From Aedes albopictus (lineage: Eukaryota > Arthropoda > Insecta > Diptera > Culicidae): DNA of 64,000 nt. The translations under genes were made by a program, and so were the position numbers. Below, in pieces: positions 42,891 through 54,959 of the stretch. Each line of letters starts with the position of its first letter. Position 1 is the stretch's first letter. The stretch covers positions 132,374,703-132,438,702 of the forward strand of contig NC_085137.1 in NCBI RefSeq assembly GCF_035046485.1, given 5' to 3'. The notes under the pieces were generated by a model. That model ran no database searches and was not told the DNA's origin. It saw nothing but the letters and a program-made list of their open reading frames with translations.

Positions 42891-44731
42891 CAGCGGTTTT
42901 CAGATCGTGCACCGCGGTGCACTTGGTGCACCACGAAGCCATGACAAGTGCACCGCAGCACTTCAGAAAAGTATTGCATATTTAAGTTTAAATTCTCATT
43001 ACCTATTTCATAAAAAATATTTCGCCTTAATTAGAACAACTTGAACTATTGTAAGGTGCACCAAGGGATTGAGAGTAATATTTCCATTATTCCAGCCAGC
43101 GAGTTAACCTTGAATCCAGCAAAAACCGTCTCAGTTATTCGCGAAGAATCATGGAACAAGTCTGCCAGAACTTTCCCAATAAATATCATATTTTTCCAAG
43201 TACTCGTAATGGATGTTCACAAGTACCTACTGCTTAATACCAGAAAAGGAATCTATCACTGATCTCGAAATCAGGTGAACACATAACTCCTTCCGAATTG
43301 ACAAGAGTGCCTGGAAGGAATCTATCAAAAATATTGTCAATATATGCCAAAGTACTGGAAATAAAGCTGCCAAGTGTCTTGCTAGAAATTTATCAGAAAT
43401 CCAGTAAAAGTCTTGGAAAAACGTCTATCAAAAATTATCTAGTGGCGATTTCCTAACCTCAAACCTACCTGTCCAGTTTGTAGAAAATCACGAGAATTGT
43501 CGTTTCCATCCATTTTTAATTTGAATCGGATCCTGAATTCTCCGCAAAGTCTAGTTTTAGATTCGTTCAAGAGGTAAAAAGAGAGGTTACGAGACGCTAC
43601 TGCTAGAAATATTTCAGTAGTCTTGGAAGGACTTCACCACGGAGACAAATTTCGTTCGTTTGAAACAAAAATATTCATGTTTATTCGGTAAACTGATAAA
43701 ATATTTAAAACTAAAATATTAATTTTTAAAACAAACTCATTTACATATTGATTTCTACAATACCCATTGAAGAGCCCCCCGTTCCGCCGTCGAGAACATT
43801 AACAAAACTCTCAAGTTCCAGCTGCATCACCAAACAAGATTTCCTCTTGCAAAAAAGGCAAGTTTCACCAAAAGTTTCCACGAAATCCCATTGATTTCGG
43901 GAGCGTATGTTATCTACATGATGTTGGCATTGAAAGTGCCACGCGGGAAGTGGATTTTCCTAGAGAAGGAAATGATTTTTTAAATTCATTTGTAAAATAA
44001 ATATTACCGTAGGGCCGACCTGCCACAAGAAAAAAACAATTTTTTTTTACATTTGTTTCTAACATAACCTGTCAGAAGATACATGTTTGTTTCAAAAATG
44101 GATTGAATTTGCTTTAAATGTGACGTTCGATTTGCTCCAAACAGTTTTATTTTTGTTGCCAGAACAAATTGACAATTTATTTGAGTTTACCTGTAATATT
44201 TTTGATTTTACCATGCTTTTTTCTGCGTGACCGAGAAATAAAACACCACTAATTCGGCTCAAGATTTCATTCAGCATTTATAAGGGGGCATCCATAAAGT
44301 ACGTCACGCTTAAAGGGGGGAGGGGGGCTTATGAAAAGTGTGACAAGCAATGTATTAAGTATAGGAAAAACCCGTACGAAGGGGGGAGGGGGGGTTAAAA
44401 ATTCCCATTTTTAGCGTGACGTACTAAATGGATGCCCCCTAAAGATCTTGCCTGAAAGTTTCCAGATACATTCTGTGCAAGAAATATTCTAAGTCGGATA
44501 ACTGTGTCACTTCACTATGCTCCGATAAGTGATGAAAAACGTAAAAAAGTATGTATCATAATTGGTGGGGGAAAACTAATGACGAGTGTATGCACCTTGG
44601 AATTGCCATGAAAACTTCGACAGCTTTTTTGACGAGTTTGGAATTGTTTTTTAACAATAATGAACATGTGCACCGCGGAACGATTTATTTCCAAAATGTG
44701 CACCGCAAGCCGAAATGTCTGAAAACCCCTG
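42891..44731. mobile_element. hAT-like non-autonomous element with 8-bp target duplication
   Basis: 1841 bp. The ends are CAGCGGTTTTCAGA (left) and, mirrored, CAGGGGTTTTCAGA (right), the CAG.GGTTTTCA type of hAT transposons. TACTAGAG flanks both ends exactly (42883-42890, 44732-44739). GTGCACCGCGG motifs occur near both termini and may be subterminal binding repeats. No transposase frame survives. A MITE (44284-44439) sits inside. Confidence 0.85.
44284..44439. mobile_element. TAA-flanked MITE, copy 2, nested in hAT-like element
   Basis: 156 bp; ends GGGGGCATCCATAAAGTACG and, mirrored, GGGGGCATCCATTTAGTACG. TAA on both sides (44281-44283, 44440-44442). Same design as 16015-16181, with two G-rich runs inside. 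Confidence 0.8.
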
Positions 44732-44739
44732 TACTAGAG

Positions 44740-46150
44740 GATTTCCTACTGCGCGTTGTCCGTCAAGGGCTGCGCAGTTTTTATATGGTTTTGTTGTCCG
44801 CTTTTAATGCGAGAAGCCGAGAAGCCGTTAAAAGCGATCGCAACCGTGCCGCGCAGTCTCCGGAATTACGCGATCGATGACAAATCAGATCATTTATTAT
44901 GTCGGATAAACAAAGCGTTTTGTTCGGCCGTCATTCTGCCGTTACCGAAGCGATTAGCTTCCCGCAAGGAATAGGTCATCGTTGCGCGGCGGTCGGCGGC
45001 GACTTTGCTTGCTCTCCCAGATCGGTGACAGGTTGCAACCAACCAGCCAGCCGGCCGGATTTGTCCTCCTATTGTAACGCATTCGCTTTCACGTTCCTCG
45101 CTGCCAAAGCTTTGGCTATGGTAGGAGAAGGGATCGCCAATTCCCATAATGGCAAATGTGTAGCTCCGGCCTTAATGGCAAATTCCGTCGAGTCGCTAGG
45201 AGGTTCAATGCAAATGCGACCAGCCAGTCAGTCACTTCAGTGCTGCTAATAGCATCTTCAGTCAGCCTTAGCATTCTCTCTCTCTCTCTAATAGACGTGT
45301 AAACTGCACCAAACGGCTAGAGTGCGCGAGGCGGTGGCGCGGCTGATCAACGGGGATGGGTTAAGTCAGTGTGTTTGCTGATAGATATGAGATCATAACT
45401 TACGCCGACACTGGCACTGGGTTGGTGCAACGGAAGGTGGAATTCGAGAGTGTTGGCTGGTGGTACACAGCACCGCGTTGGCCTCGCCTGATGGGTCTCT
45501 AATCAAAATCACATTAAAATTGAATCGCCATGATTCCATTTGGTATGCCATCCGTAGTTACTGGCCGTTTATTTTTTCGCGGGCTAAAACACGGTCACAC
45601 AACAGCAGCAGCGACGACGGCGGCGGAATGTGTTTGCTAATGTGGCTAATGTTGTCTGGGAACTATGGATTTACTTGACTCTACTGAACCGTTAGGATAT
45701 TATGGTGATGATGTCTGTGGGGCTGCGTGCGCAAGGCTCGGAAATCTAGGTAACTCAACTATTAATATAGGAACGCCATTATCTGGTCTGCCATAAATAC
45801 TGTGCAGTATTGATAATTAATCAAACATATGGCACATTTGAGCCTGAAGGGATTTTGGTGCAGGGTGTTTGATGAATGTTAAGGTTACTCTTGATAGAAG
45901 AAGCCTTTCGAATATAATCTTTGTTACTAACAAAACTTGGATTTTGAGCTGATGTATGATAGTTCTTCCATCGTCCAATGGGCTTGAATCCAAAAATGGT
46001 ACCTCATCGTAATCGTTATATCATTATCATTTTGATATACTGGAACCTTATTTTATGAATTTAGCTGGGGGAACACGGGAAAAAAATGCGGTACCCACAG
46101 CTGACTAACTTTGTCGTAACGCAACCCTAGCGTTATCTTGTAGATTAATG
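44740..46150. other. GC-richer unique DNA without recognised gene
   Basis: From about 44740 to 45700 the sequence is clearly richer in G/C than its neighbours, with strings such as GCGATCGC and GCGGCGGTCGGCGGCG and a CT dinucleotide run (45277-45290). Open frames exist on both strands but none has a recognisable domain or splice support. Regulatory DNA or a non-coding exon are possible. Confidence 0.35.
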
Positions 46151-46151
46151 T

Positions 46152-46440
46152 TAACCCTCGAGCAGTCGCATTTTCGACCACTTTCAGCGACACCACACTC
46201 ACGCTGTGTTTCCCAAGCGTACATTTTCTATTGTGCGTGTACTCAGTAGACGTGTGCGCCACCACGCCGCGCCGCCGTCGCCGACGTTTTTTTCACGCCG
46301 CCGCCGCCGCCAGTCAATTTGACCCGGCGCGCCGCTGTTAATATTTTTCCACGCCGCCGAACAAAATTTCCCACGCCGATGAGATTTTTTTTCTCGCCAG
46401 CACTTTACGAACCACCGGCTCAAACCTGATAACAATAACA
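46152..46440. repeat. TTAACCC-ended repeat with GCC trinucleotides
   Basis: Starts TTAACCCTCGAGCAGTCGCA and contains GTACTCAGTAGACG and runs of GCC (46262-46380). A related piece lies inverted at 58555-58720 (TTAACCCGGGAGCGGTCGC on the minus strand). TTAACCC is piggyBac-like at one end, but a second end was not found. Confidence 0.45.
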
Positions 46441-46449
46441 GTGCTAAAT

Positions 46450-47385
46450 CCTGTCCACGTTAAATTTCGGACACCAAATCGTTGGTATCACAAGCAATCC
46501 AGTGGCAAAATATGCAAATGTCGGTGCTTTCTGCTTGATTCAATCCTTAATCTGGAATAAAAGCTTTAGTTCATTCAGATCGGTTCATGTCCGGCAAAGT
46601 TATGACGTTTTCAAAAAATGTGATGAAAATGATTTTTGTAAAAATGCGATAAAAATATAAGAAAGTGCAGTCCGGCAACATAAAAAATAAATTGTATTGT
46701 TTCTCCAACAATTCCTGAAGTGGATTTATTTTGACATACTACTCCTGGCGAATTACTTACGAGATAAAAGATGTTTATTTTTACAACCAGAATCAAGATT
46801 GACATTATTATTCGCACATTAGGGATGACAAAGAAAGTGATTTTTCGTATGCCTCTTAAACCAGAGATGGTATGGCAAGAATATGAATCTCTAGGACCAA
46901 AAATTGCCACTTTGAAGTAGCATCAGCCTTCCTGTACCAAAACATGTTCATGTTTTGATTTATCGCTGTGAGTTTTCAAAAATCTATCGAATCACGTCAA
47001 TCTATTGTATAATGAGCGAAAAAGTTCAAATTTCATGAATTTTGAATTGTGCATAATTATACTGAAGTTATGATTGTATGAACTCTTTAGGTTGGAATAA
47101 AAAGTATAAGCTGTGAGAAACATTCAAGAACAAAAAACATACCAGAAAACGCATATCTGTGAGAATAAGCAAGTAAATATGAAAAATACGGCCTTTAAAT
47201 TTGAGATTTCGATCAGATCACTACAATGTCTCTACTGATGCCATAAACTAAAGATATACCTAATGCATATTTTTCAATTTTTCTACGACCATAACTTCAT
47301 GTTTGAGTGATATTTGATTTGAAGTTGGTGACACCGTTTTTGAGATTCTGCAGTTTTTAGGTGTCCGAAATTCAACGTGGACAGG
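46450..47385. mobile_element. TIR element with CCTGTCCACGTT ends
   Basis: 936 bp. Ends CCTGTCCACGTTAAATTTCG and, mirrored, CCTGTCCACGTTGAATTTCG, each followed by GACACC. The similarity extends a few bases outward (CTAAA), so the true element may start about 10 bp further out. No intact frame. Confidence 0.7.
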
Positions 47386-47549
47386 CTTTAGTACACTTTT
47401 TGACCAGATGCCAAATATTTGACCACTTTTGACAGATAAATTTTGGCAAGTTGTTTGGCTCTGATTGTCCCTATTCGTTTTTCGAGAGTGACAAACAATT
47501 TTGATTTACCAGTACAAAAAAAATCCAAGTATTACCTCCTGAATCAGTT

Positions 47550-47669
47550 GTTAGATTTAGTTTGAGGGGGCGCTCAACGAGCTTGAAGTTTGTATGGGAA
47601 AACTTGGCCAAATGTCGGCTTAAATCTTCAAGCTCGATGAGTACCCCCTTAGACTAAATCAAGCCTAAC
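47550..47669. mobile_element. 120-bp foldback MITE
   Basis: Left GTTAGATTTAGTTTGAGGGG is mirrored on the right (GTTAGGCTTGATTTAGTCTAAGGGGG inverted). Both arms continue to CGAGCTTGAAG. No coding capacity. Confidence 0.6.
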
Positions 47670-48019
47670 ATGAAAAAACACCATATGTCGCAAATGTAAA
47701 CAAATCGATATTTTGATGATTCTGCATACAATGGTTTAGATTCTATATGTAAAGCTTCTTTTTATTGTCAAATAGCGTTCCAATAGTTTACAAGACTTAA
47801 AATAAAAAAAACACCTTATGTAACAATATATCATAACAAATATATTTGATACATACGCTATCATTACCCTATCTACCATTCTGATGGTATCATAGCGACA
47901 TGCGGTTAGTGTCGTTTGGTGTCACATTTCCCGCGTTCCAAGAACCTAACCACAGCCAATACCGCTTTCCGGTTAGTGCCTTATCCTCTACCTAGTGTAA
48001 AATGGTCCACTGCACGAAT

Positions 48020-48307
48020 TTATGCTGGCCTGCCCACACTCACAAAAAAATTGACGTTTGAGCGGTGCCGAAACCCTTTACCAAATACCGCCAATCTGTG
48101 ATGGAACAGCACTCCGCAGTGGCAGAGTAAATGCTCGGCAGTTTCGTTTTCCGTTTGACAGAAACGACACTTGGAGGATTGAACTTTTCCAATCTTACTT
48201 AGATGATATTTACTCGGGCAGTGGCCAGTCATCAGACCAGTAATTACCCTGAGATCTCTTTTGTTTAGATTCAATATGGACCTGGCTTTTGGATGTATCC
48301 GTGCCAT
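48020..48307 (-). pseudogene. LINE C-terminal cysteine-rich tail
   Basis: About 95 codons with CRFCQTENETAEHLLCHC, a CCHC-like Cys/His pattern typical of the end of LINE ORF2 proteins. It overlaps the RNase H frame by about 100 bp in another register, so a frameshift separates them. Confidence 0.75.
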
Positions 48308-48833
48308 TCCAATTAGATTCTACCGTGGACATTTCCCAAGTTTTAAGCTTCATCCGAAGAGCACACCCAGGAACTCCATAGAAAGGTTCAGGGCCTACAA
48401 AGCTTGATGCCGCACCCTGTCTGGCTAAATGGTCGGCGTTTTCATTTCCCAGAATTCCACAATGACCGGGCACCCAGTATAAAGTTTCCTCGTTCCTACT
48501 GGTCAATTGCTTCAGAGAAATAATACATTCCCACACAAGCTTTGATTGACAAGTGAAAGCTTTTAGCGCATTTAGAGCCGCCTGACTGTCCGAAAAAATA
48601 CAGATCTTGGCAAACCTATAATTTCTTTTCAGACAAATGTTGGCACACTCTATAATGGCTTGAACTTCCGCTTGAAAAGGCTTGAAATACAGTGAGACTG
48701 CATCCCATTGGTATGGCCTTACTGATACCAGGGCCAAAAACACCAGCTCCAGTATTTTCTCCCATCTTGGACCCATCAGTATAAAATACAATAAGTAGAA
48801 CCTGGACGTAAACTTGGCCCACCAGCATCCCAA
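48210..48833 (-). pseudogene. LINE RNase H domain
   Basis: Contains E in FQAEVQAI, D in IFSDSQAAL and the GNENADHLARQGA signature with D, the expected acid residues of RNase H. The first acidic residue (FYTDGSKMG) lies in a different frame of the overlapping segment, so the domain is frameshifted near 48740-48770. Confidence 0.8.
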
Positions 48834-49234
48834 ACATAGCGGCTTGGTTTCACCACTTTGAAGGGAACATCATAGTTGGTCTTCGTTATCATCCAATCTT
48901 CTACTGTTTTTATGCCCATGTTTAATTTGAAGTCTTTGATGATCCTCAAATGTTCAACAAGATCCCCGTCTAGGACTTTATTGTAACGTATAAACTGCAG
49001 GGCACTTTTTGCCGCTTGTAGTTTAACAAATTGATGCAATGGCAGTATATTGAGAAGGGCATCCAAAGCAACTGATGGAGTGCTTTTCATTGCTCCTGTC
49101 ATAGATATGCAAGCAAGTCTTTGTAGCTTACTTAGCTTCTTTTGAGAGGTTACCTCATTTGTTTTGGGCCACCAAACAAGTGAAGCATAAGTAATCTTAG
49201 GCCGGACTATTGCAGCATAGATCCAATGAATCAT
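48776..49234 (-). pseudogene. LINE RT thumb/connection segment
   Basis: Contains IHWIYAAIVRPKITYASLVW and KLQRLACISMTGAMKSTPS, the conserved region after the RT core in Jockey/LOA/R1-type LINEs. Frame breaks on both sides (near 49240 and 48790). Confidence 0.8.
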
Positions 49235-49442
49235 GTTAGGTCTAAGACCCCAGGTTTTTCCTAAGGCTTTGCTGCAGTACCCTTGCTTAAAGCATTGTTT
49301 AAATGTGAATTCCTATTCAGTCTTTTGTCCAAAGTTACCCCAAGATGTTTAACTCTTCTGAGAACTGAATTTGAACTCCATCTAAAGAAGGTTCAGTAAG
49401 ATTTATTTTTAATTTACTAGTAAAAGGTACAATTACAGTTTT

Positions 49443-49643
49443 TTAAGGGTTTACGATTAGTCCCTCCTCTCGGCACCATTTGATGGTAACATTCAACGCA
49501 GATTGTAGCCAGCTGGATATCGTGTCGTTATATTTTCCACGTATCAGAATAGCTACATCATCTGCGTTTCCAATAACCTCATAACCTTGATTGATGAGTT
49601 TTTTAAGGAGTTTGTCCACTACCAAAGACCGCAATAAGGGCAA
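49443..49643 (-). pseudogene. LINE RT core, second half
   Basis: Begins PLLRSLVVDKLL, the second half of the conserved PQGGVL-SPLL RT block, and includes GNADDVAILIRG, the catalytic .ADD motif (Tyr replaced by Asn). Separated from the first half by the insertion 49646-50650. Confidence 0.82.
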
Positions 49644-49645
49644 TA

Positions 49646-50650
49646 CCCAAGTAACAGTTTAAGTTTTGTTCGGCTCTATAAAAGATCTTCGTGACCAATT
49701 TTATAAAACATACAATAAAACTGATGTATACATCAAAACATCTTGGAAACCTCTTTCCGGCTAAGTGGACCACTCTCGGAGAGGTTTTGCAAACCACATT
49801 AAGAGTAGCAATAAAACCGTTTTAAAACCTAGTTGAAAAATCTTCCATTCTCGAAAGGAGGTTATGATGATTGTTGTTGTTTTTTTTTCAACAAAAACTA
49901 TGACAGCTCAAGATGCAGAGAAGCTTTTTCGATGGCGCATAAAGTTCAGGAGGATACATTATACGCAAGTAGAAAGCGATCATTTCAAAGTAATATTTTA
50001 GTAGTTATTGTGTTGGTAGGCTTATGCGCATTCATTTTTACCGTGAATATTGGGGTTGCAGAATCAAAAAATTACTGCGCTTCAAAAATAGTGAATATTA
50101 TCATCTTGGAATGAAATAAATCAATTTGTTTATTTAGTAAAACTATCTCGAATCACAAGAAAACTCAGCAGAGAGAGTTTATTTATGTGAGCATGTTATG
50201 GAAATGGTGGCAAACTATCAATTCATTGCTAATTTGAGCAAAATAAACTATTTTCCATTCACGTTAGCTAATTCTTCAATATGTCGACAACCATAATCAG
50301 CGAAAATAAAACGAAAGCAAGTTGACTTTTATGATGACCGCAATAAACCCAGCAGTGTCGTAGTTCTGCTTTTCCACCAACAGATGTCGTTACTAATCGA
50401 ACGGATCGCCATCTGTTGAGAGTTTTAACAGTTTTATTGTGGTAATAATGATTGCCAGAAGGTTTACATATCGGAAAGTTTTGTTTACTCTTAAAATCTG
50501 TCTTTATGGATATCTTCAAGTATACTATAAAACATTTTATCAATTTTTTTTCATAAAAGCAGTCATAAAACTGCGAGTTTTAATTATTGCTGTAATGAAA
50601 CCCTAATAAAAATCAAACAAAACCAATCAGCAATGAAATTGTTACTTGGG
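49646..50650. mobile_element. 1005-bp TA-flanked element inside the LINE RT
   Basis: Ends CCCAAGTAACA...TGTTACTTGGG, with TA on both sides (49644-49645, 50651-50652). It splits the RT motif GCPQGGVL|LPLL exactly; removing it and one TA leaves that motif in frame. No transposase frame. Type uncertain; TA duplication suggests Tc1/mariner-like mobilisation. Confidence 0.82.
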
Positions 50651-51160
50651 TAGTACTCCTCCTTGAGGACAGCCCTTCACAGATCTTACTGAAAGTTGCG
50701 CAACTCCAAGAACGGAAGAGATCTCTCGATTTTTAAGCATCGATATTATTCATTCGATAATGCATTTATCCAAGCCCCTTGCTTCCATTGCTGAACGCAG
50801 CGACTGTAGCGCTGTTATGGTAGATTTGCCTGTCTGATAAGCAAATTGACATTTGCTTTGAGGCATTTCTACTAAGCTGGTAGACTTGACAAAGACATCC
50901 ACTATTTTCTCCATGGTCTTTAACAGAACACAAGAAAGGCTTATGGGTCTGAATGCTTTTGGAGTTGTTTTGTCCCGTTTGCCAGCTTTAGGGATAAAAA
51001 CAACGCGAACCTTACGCCACACCTTAGGTATGTAAGCTAAAGTAATACTGGCTCTGAATATTTCGGTTAAGAGCGGACAAATCGCCTCTTTTCCATGTTG
51101 AAGTAAAGCTGGGAGAATTCCATCTTTCCCGGCAGATTTGAAAGGTTGAAAAGAACTCAT
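50651..51160 (-). pseudogene. LINE RT core, first half
   Basis: FKSAGKDGILPALLQHG, WRKVRVVFIPKAGKRD, FRPISLSCVLLKTMEK and FAYQTGKST are standard RT blocks of non-LTR elements. A stop near 50750 is followed in another frame by NREISS... and GCPQGGVL up to the insertion point. Confidence 0.85.
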
Positions 51161-51241
51161 TGCCCATTCGAACCTCGACGGTGTGAAGATTTCACAAGCT
51201 TTTTGATAGGCATTGGTCGACCATGCATGTCTTGCTTTATC

Positions 51242-51469
51242 TCAGTCCTGTTCTTCATCCGAATACGGAATCGACTCTGGGAAGTGAGTTCTCATCATTA
51301 CTTCCAATGTTTCAGAAGAATCAACCGTATAACTGCCATCTCCTTTTTTAAGACTTCTAAGACCATTTGAATGGTCTTTCGAAAGGACTTTATGAAGCCT
51401 TGCAGCCGTAGAAGCGTTATTGATGTCTTCACATACCCGTCTCCAGTCCTTCCGTTTGGCTAGCCTCAA
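51242..51469 (-). pseudogene. LINE linker between endonuclease and RT
   Basis: Segment DWRRVCEDINNASTAARLHK typical of the region before RT in LOA/Jockey-group LINEs. It follows the endonuclease after a frameshift near 51467. Confidence 0.65.
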
Positions 51470-52474
51470 TTCTCTGTTGTATTCTGTAAAAGGGCTTGTT
51501 TATACTGAACCCAATCAGATGTATCTTTTGCTCTATTGAATAACCGTCTAGATTTCTTCCTCAGTTCTGTTAGATTATCATTCCACCAAGGGACATGCCT
51601 GTTAAATGACCTCTGTCGGATTGGGCAGCTAGCATGATATGATGAGATCATTTTATCAATAATCTCATCAGAGGCATTTTCCAGCTGTGAAACAGACAAG
51701 ATCTGCTCACCTTTATTTGAATTTCCATTCATTAAATAAAAGCGGTAGAGGTCCCAGTTAGTTTTCTTTGGGTTTCTGTAGTTTTCAATTAAATTTGATC
51801 CGGCTTTATAATCGATCCTGATATGTTTATGATCTGACAATGATTCCTCATCAGAAACATGCCAGTTCGCAATCTTATCTGATAGCAGATAACTGCAAAG
51901 CGTAAGATCTAAAACTTCCTGTCGAATAGCATTAATATAAGTTGGAGAATCCCCTTTATTGCATATGTCTATGTTATTAGACGAAAAGTAGTTCAGGAGA
52001 TCCTCACCTCTTTTATTAATATCTGTACTGCTCCATATAGTACGATGAGCATTTGCATCGCACCCTATTACAAATTGGGCGTTTATTTTTTTGCAATAAT
52101 TAACAAAACTTACGACCAAAGATGGAGGCACATCATCAACGTCTCCTGGAAAATATGCAGATGCAATGCATACCTCAGTTTTTCTCTGGATTGTTGGGAC
52201 CTCTATTTTAATCGCAACAATGTCTCTTGTAATGAACTCAGTATTTAATAGGGACAAATTTTGTTCTCCTACTTACTAAAATGGCTGTTCTTGGATTAGA
52301 CTGACATTCGTCATACAAGATACTACAATTCTGCAAAGAGCAACCCATTAACCTTCCACTATTTACCCAGGGCTCTTGAATTAAGCCCACGTCTAACTGT
52401 TCTCTAATAAATCTTCTGCTGAGCACAGCTGAAGCACCCTTTGCGTGGTGAAGATTTGTTTGAATAATTTTCAT
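51466..52474 (-). pseudogene. LINE apurinic-type endonuclease
   Basis: N-terminal LHHAKGASAVLSRRFI and LIQEPWV (52474-52238), then after a frameshift near 52250 the rest (52257-51466), with GCDANAHRTIW, LDLTLCS and SDHKHIRID. These are the catalytic N, E, D, N and SDH blocks of APE-type LINE endonucleases. The enzyme would nick target DNA for target-primed reverse transcription. Confidence 0.82.
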
Positions 52475-52960
52475 GGTTTTTATCAGGAGAAAAATAAGGT
52501 CAACTGCGTCATTGCTCCGTTTAACACAGTAAGGGCAAAATACTGTGGAGGGTGCCCTGGTACTCCACAGGCACCGTTAACGGTTAGGTTTTTATTAGAC
52601 CCCCCTAACCATCCATTCCTAGGCACGGTACGCTTGACACCAAGAATTAGGAGTCGCTTGTTTGGTGGACTTCACCACCGGAACAGGCAAGCCGTAGTGA
52701 TATTCTTAGCCAGTTGAGGAAACTGCTACCGCCACTGCACGGCTATCCAGGCTGATCAGGAATAGAAATTAATATTGATGATCAACTTCTTTCGGGCATT
52801 ATAGGCAGCGTATGTACAAAAGGATAGTGAAAATACCCTATCTAACATTTTCACTTCCTCAAACGAAAATGCTACAAAAATCAATGTCTAATTCCTCGTT
52901 TGAGTTTCATATGGTACAATTTACTGATCTAAAGCTGTTTAGCGCCGAAAAAACTATTTA

Positions 52961-54007
52961 GGGGGGGTGGGGGTAAGACGGACATGCTTAGGAAACATTC
53001 TATTTTGACCGTGTAAACAATGAGATAATTAAAATTTTACCTCCATAATATTTACTTCAACTAAGGTACTTTACAGTCTGCAAGTCGATTTTGCAATAAA
53101 ATTTGATTTTCCATGACTTTTGAGATAATTAAAAAGTGATCTCCAAATGTATGTTTTTCAACAGTGTAGGTAAGACGGACCGGTAGGGTGGGTAAGATGG
53201 ACACGTTTGGAAAATTAGCTAGTAAGTCATTAATTGTGTTAAATGATGTTCATGGCCGTTTATATTCGGTAGATCAATCATAGTAGAATCTAAATTTGGC
53301 TTTGAATCTCTTAGCGAAACGTGTTTTTGCTTAAAGTCCATTTTGTAAATTGGAAACATCCATACACTAGTAAACGCCTAACAGTATGCAATGCTCTGGT
53401 AATTTTACGAAGTGCAAACTGTCCCACAACAAACATTCAAATATAATGATTTTTTTGAACAAAAAATCAATAAAAAATGCTTTACTCGGCTTCCACAATC
53501 ATTTTTATACTCCATAGATTTCAATCTGTGAACAATGTGTGGGTTTTAATGTGTTTCTCATGGCACTATCAAAGTAATCCCAATACTGTCCGTCTTACCC
53601 ACCCTCAAGGCGGACCGTCTTACCTCCACGCAACGCAAAATATTTATTCCACCACCATTATCCATAAGCCATGAAATTTACCTGAATTTCATTGTGTATA
53701 GGACGGAACAGTTTAAAACAACTGGGAAACTCAAAATAAAATGCGAAAACTTAGCAATTTAATGTTAAAAAAGCTTATTTATTGCCGCTTCAAAATTAGA
53801 TCCCATCACAAAAGCGTGAAGCCATGTAAATAATTGTTTATTTTTTGCACTTCTGACATATGTATGCTCTCATGGAGTGGTTTAATAATCATCAACTGAT
53901 AAGAAGATAGAGTTAATCGTAAAAGAAAACCAAATTTCAGCTCTTAAGTGACAGAACTAGTCAGTGGTCCGTCTTACCCACCCGGTCCGTCTTACCCCCA
54001 CCCCCCC
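52961..54007. mobile_element. TIR element with GTAAGACGGAC repeats
   Basis: 1047 bp. Ends GGGGGGGTGGGGGTAAGACG, mirrored at the right end; TA on both sides (52959-52960, 54008-54009). GTAAGACGGAC or its complement recurs inside near 53166, 53189, 53585, 53615 and next to the right end (53968-53983). These may be subterminal binding sites. Open frames are short and unconvincing. Confidence 0.75.
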
Positions 54008-54009
54008 TA

Positions 54010-54950
54010 CGATTTTTTTCATAAATCATAATTTTTGGAAGCGATTTTCTCCGATCAATGAAATTGTTACATACGGTGATGTGTAAAGTTAGTCCAAAAC
54101 CACTGAAACAGAAGGTAAGACCTGGCATTTTTCGAATTCAATGTTTTCCATATAAGTGTGGGCCACCCTGATACGCCCTTTTCAAATGTTAGTCCACATA
54201 AATGTGAGATTATGCAAAGATGCTTTTTGAACAAATTTTTAAACATCCATAAAGTTTCATTGGTCGATGAGAGGCTACCGAGCCATGTATATATGTACAT
54301 GGCCATGATGGCACGAAACACGATGAAAAATATTCAATCGATGCAGACATAAAAAAATTTTTGTTAGAAAAACTTTTTTTCCTTTAATATGTCTCAGCAA
54401 CATTGTTTGAAGAAAATGTAGGTAATTGGAATACCTACCTTTCTTCAGAAAAAAAAATCGTCGATTTAAAAACATAGGGTTTTTTTGTTATATCGATTTT
54501 TATTTTTAATACCTCTATTTTTCGGTGTAGGAGTTAGTTTTATATCTTGTGGATATTTTTCTAAAAAACTTCATGGAATTTTAAGATAGTCCGCCATACA
54601 ATACTTTTTTGTAGGTCTTGTCATTTTTGAGTTACAATGATTTAAAAAAAATCTATGAAAATAATTAGGCCCTCTTCAAATGTTACTCTTGACATATTTC
54701 GAAAAACAAAGTATGCAAATTTGCTTAGAAGTTGTTTATGCATGCCATGTTTCGTTCGATTCTGAGAGGGTGCTGCCAACCGCTGGTAGAGTTGGCGCGA
54801 AATTAGTCTGCAATACTTTTAAGATCCTCGCTAGTACTAAACGTGTCTCTTTTGCAAACTTTGACGGATTATCAACAAAATTCTTGGCGGTATTCTCATG
54901 TGGTCCAACAAACACATTGTCCTACATATTCTCGCATTTCTCTTGCAGGA
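54010..54950. other. Unassigned A/T-rich DNA
   Basis: No supported gene or repeat boundary. GTGGGCCACCCTGATACGCC near 54160 resembles fragments of other foldbacks but no partner was found. Confidence 0.3.
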
Positions 54951-54959
54951 ATATTTTCT

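Larger units (their letters stand above)
47870..52740 (-). mobile_element. Decayed LINE (EN-RT-RNase H; LOA/R1-like group)
   Basis: Minus-strand non-LTR retrotransposon. In order: apurinic endonuclease (52474-51466), linker (51469-51242), reverse transcriptase (51160-49443, split by an insertion), thumb and connection (49234-48776), RNase H (48833-48210) and a cysteine-rich tail (48307-48020). Frames shift at several points, so it is a pseudogene. An RNase H domain after RT occurs in the I, LOA and R1-related clades; LOA-type (mosquito Lian) is likely but not proven. The 5' end seems truncated near 52740 and the 3' UTR ends near 47870. A fragment of the same 3' end lies at 19219-19295. Confidence 0.88.

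Noticed and set aside
44899..45249. 116-codon plus-strand frame in GC-rich DNA
   Set aside because: Open frames on both strands at high GC, with no splice sites or recognisable domain.
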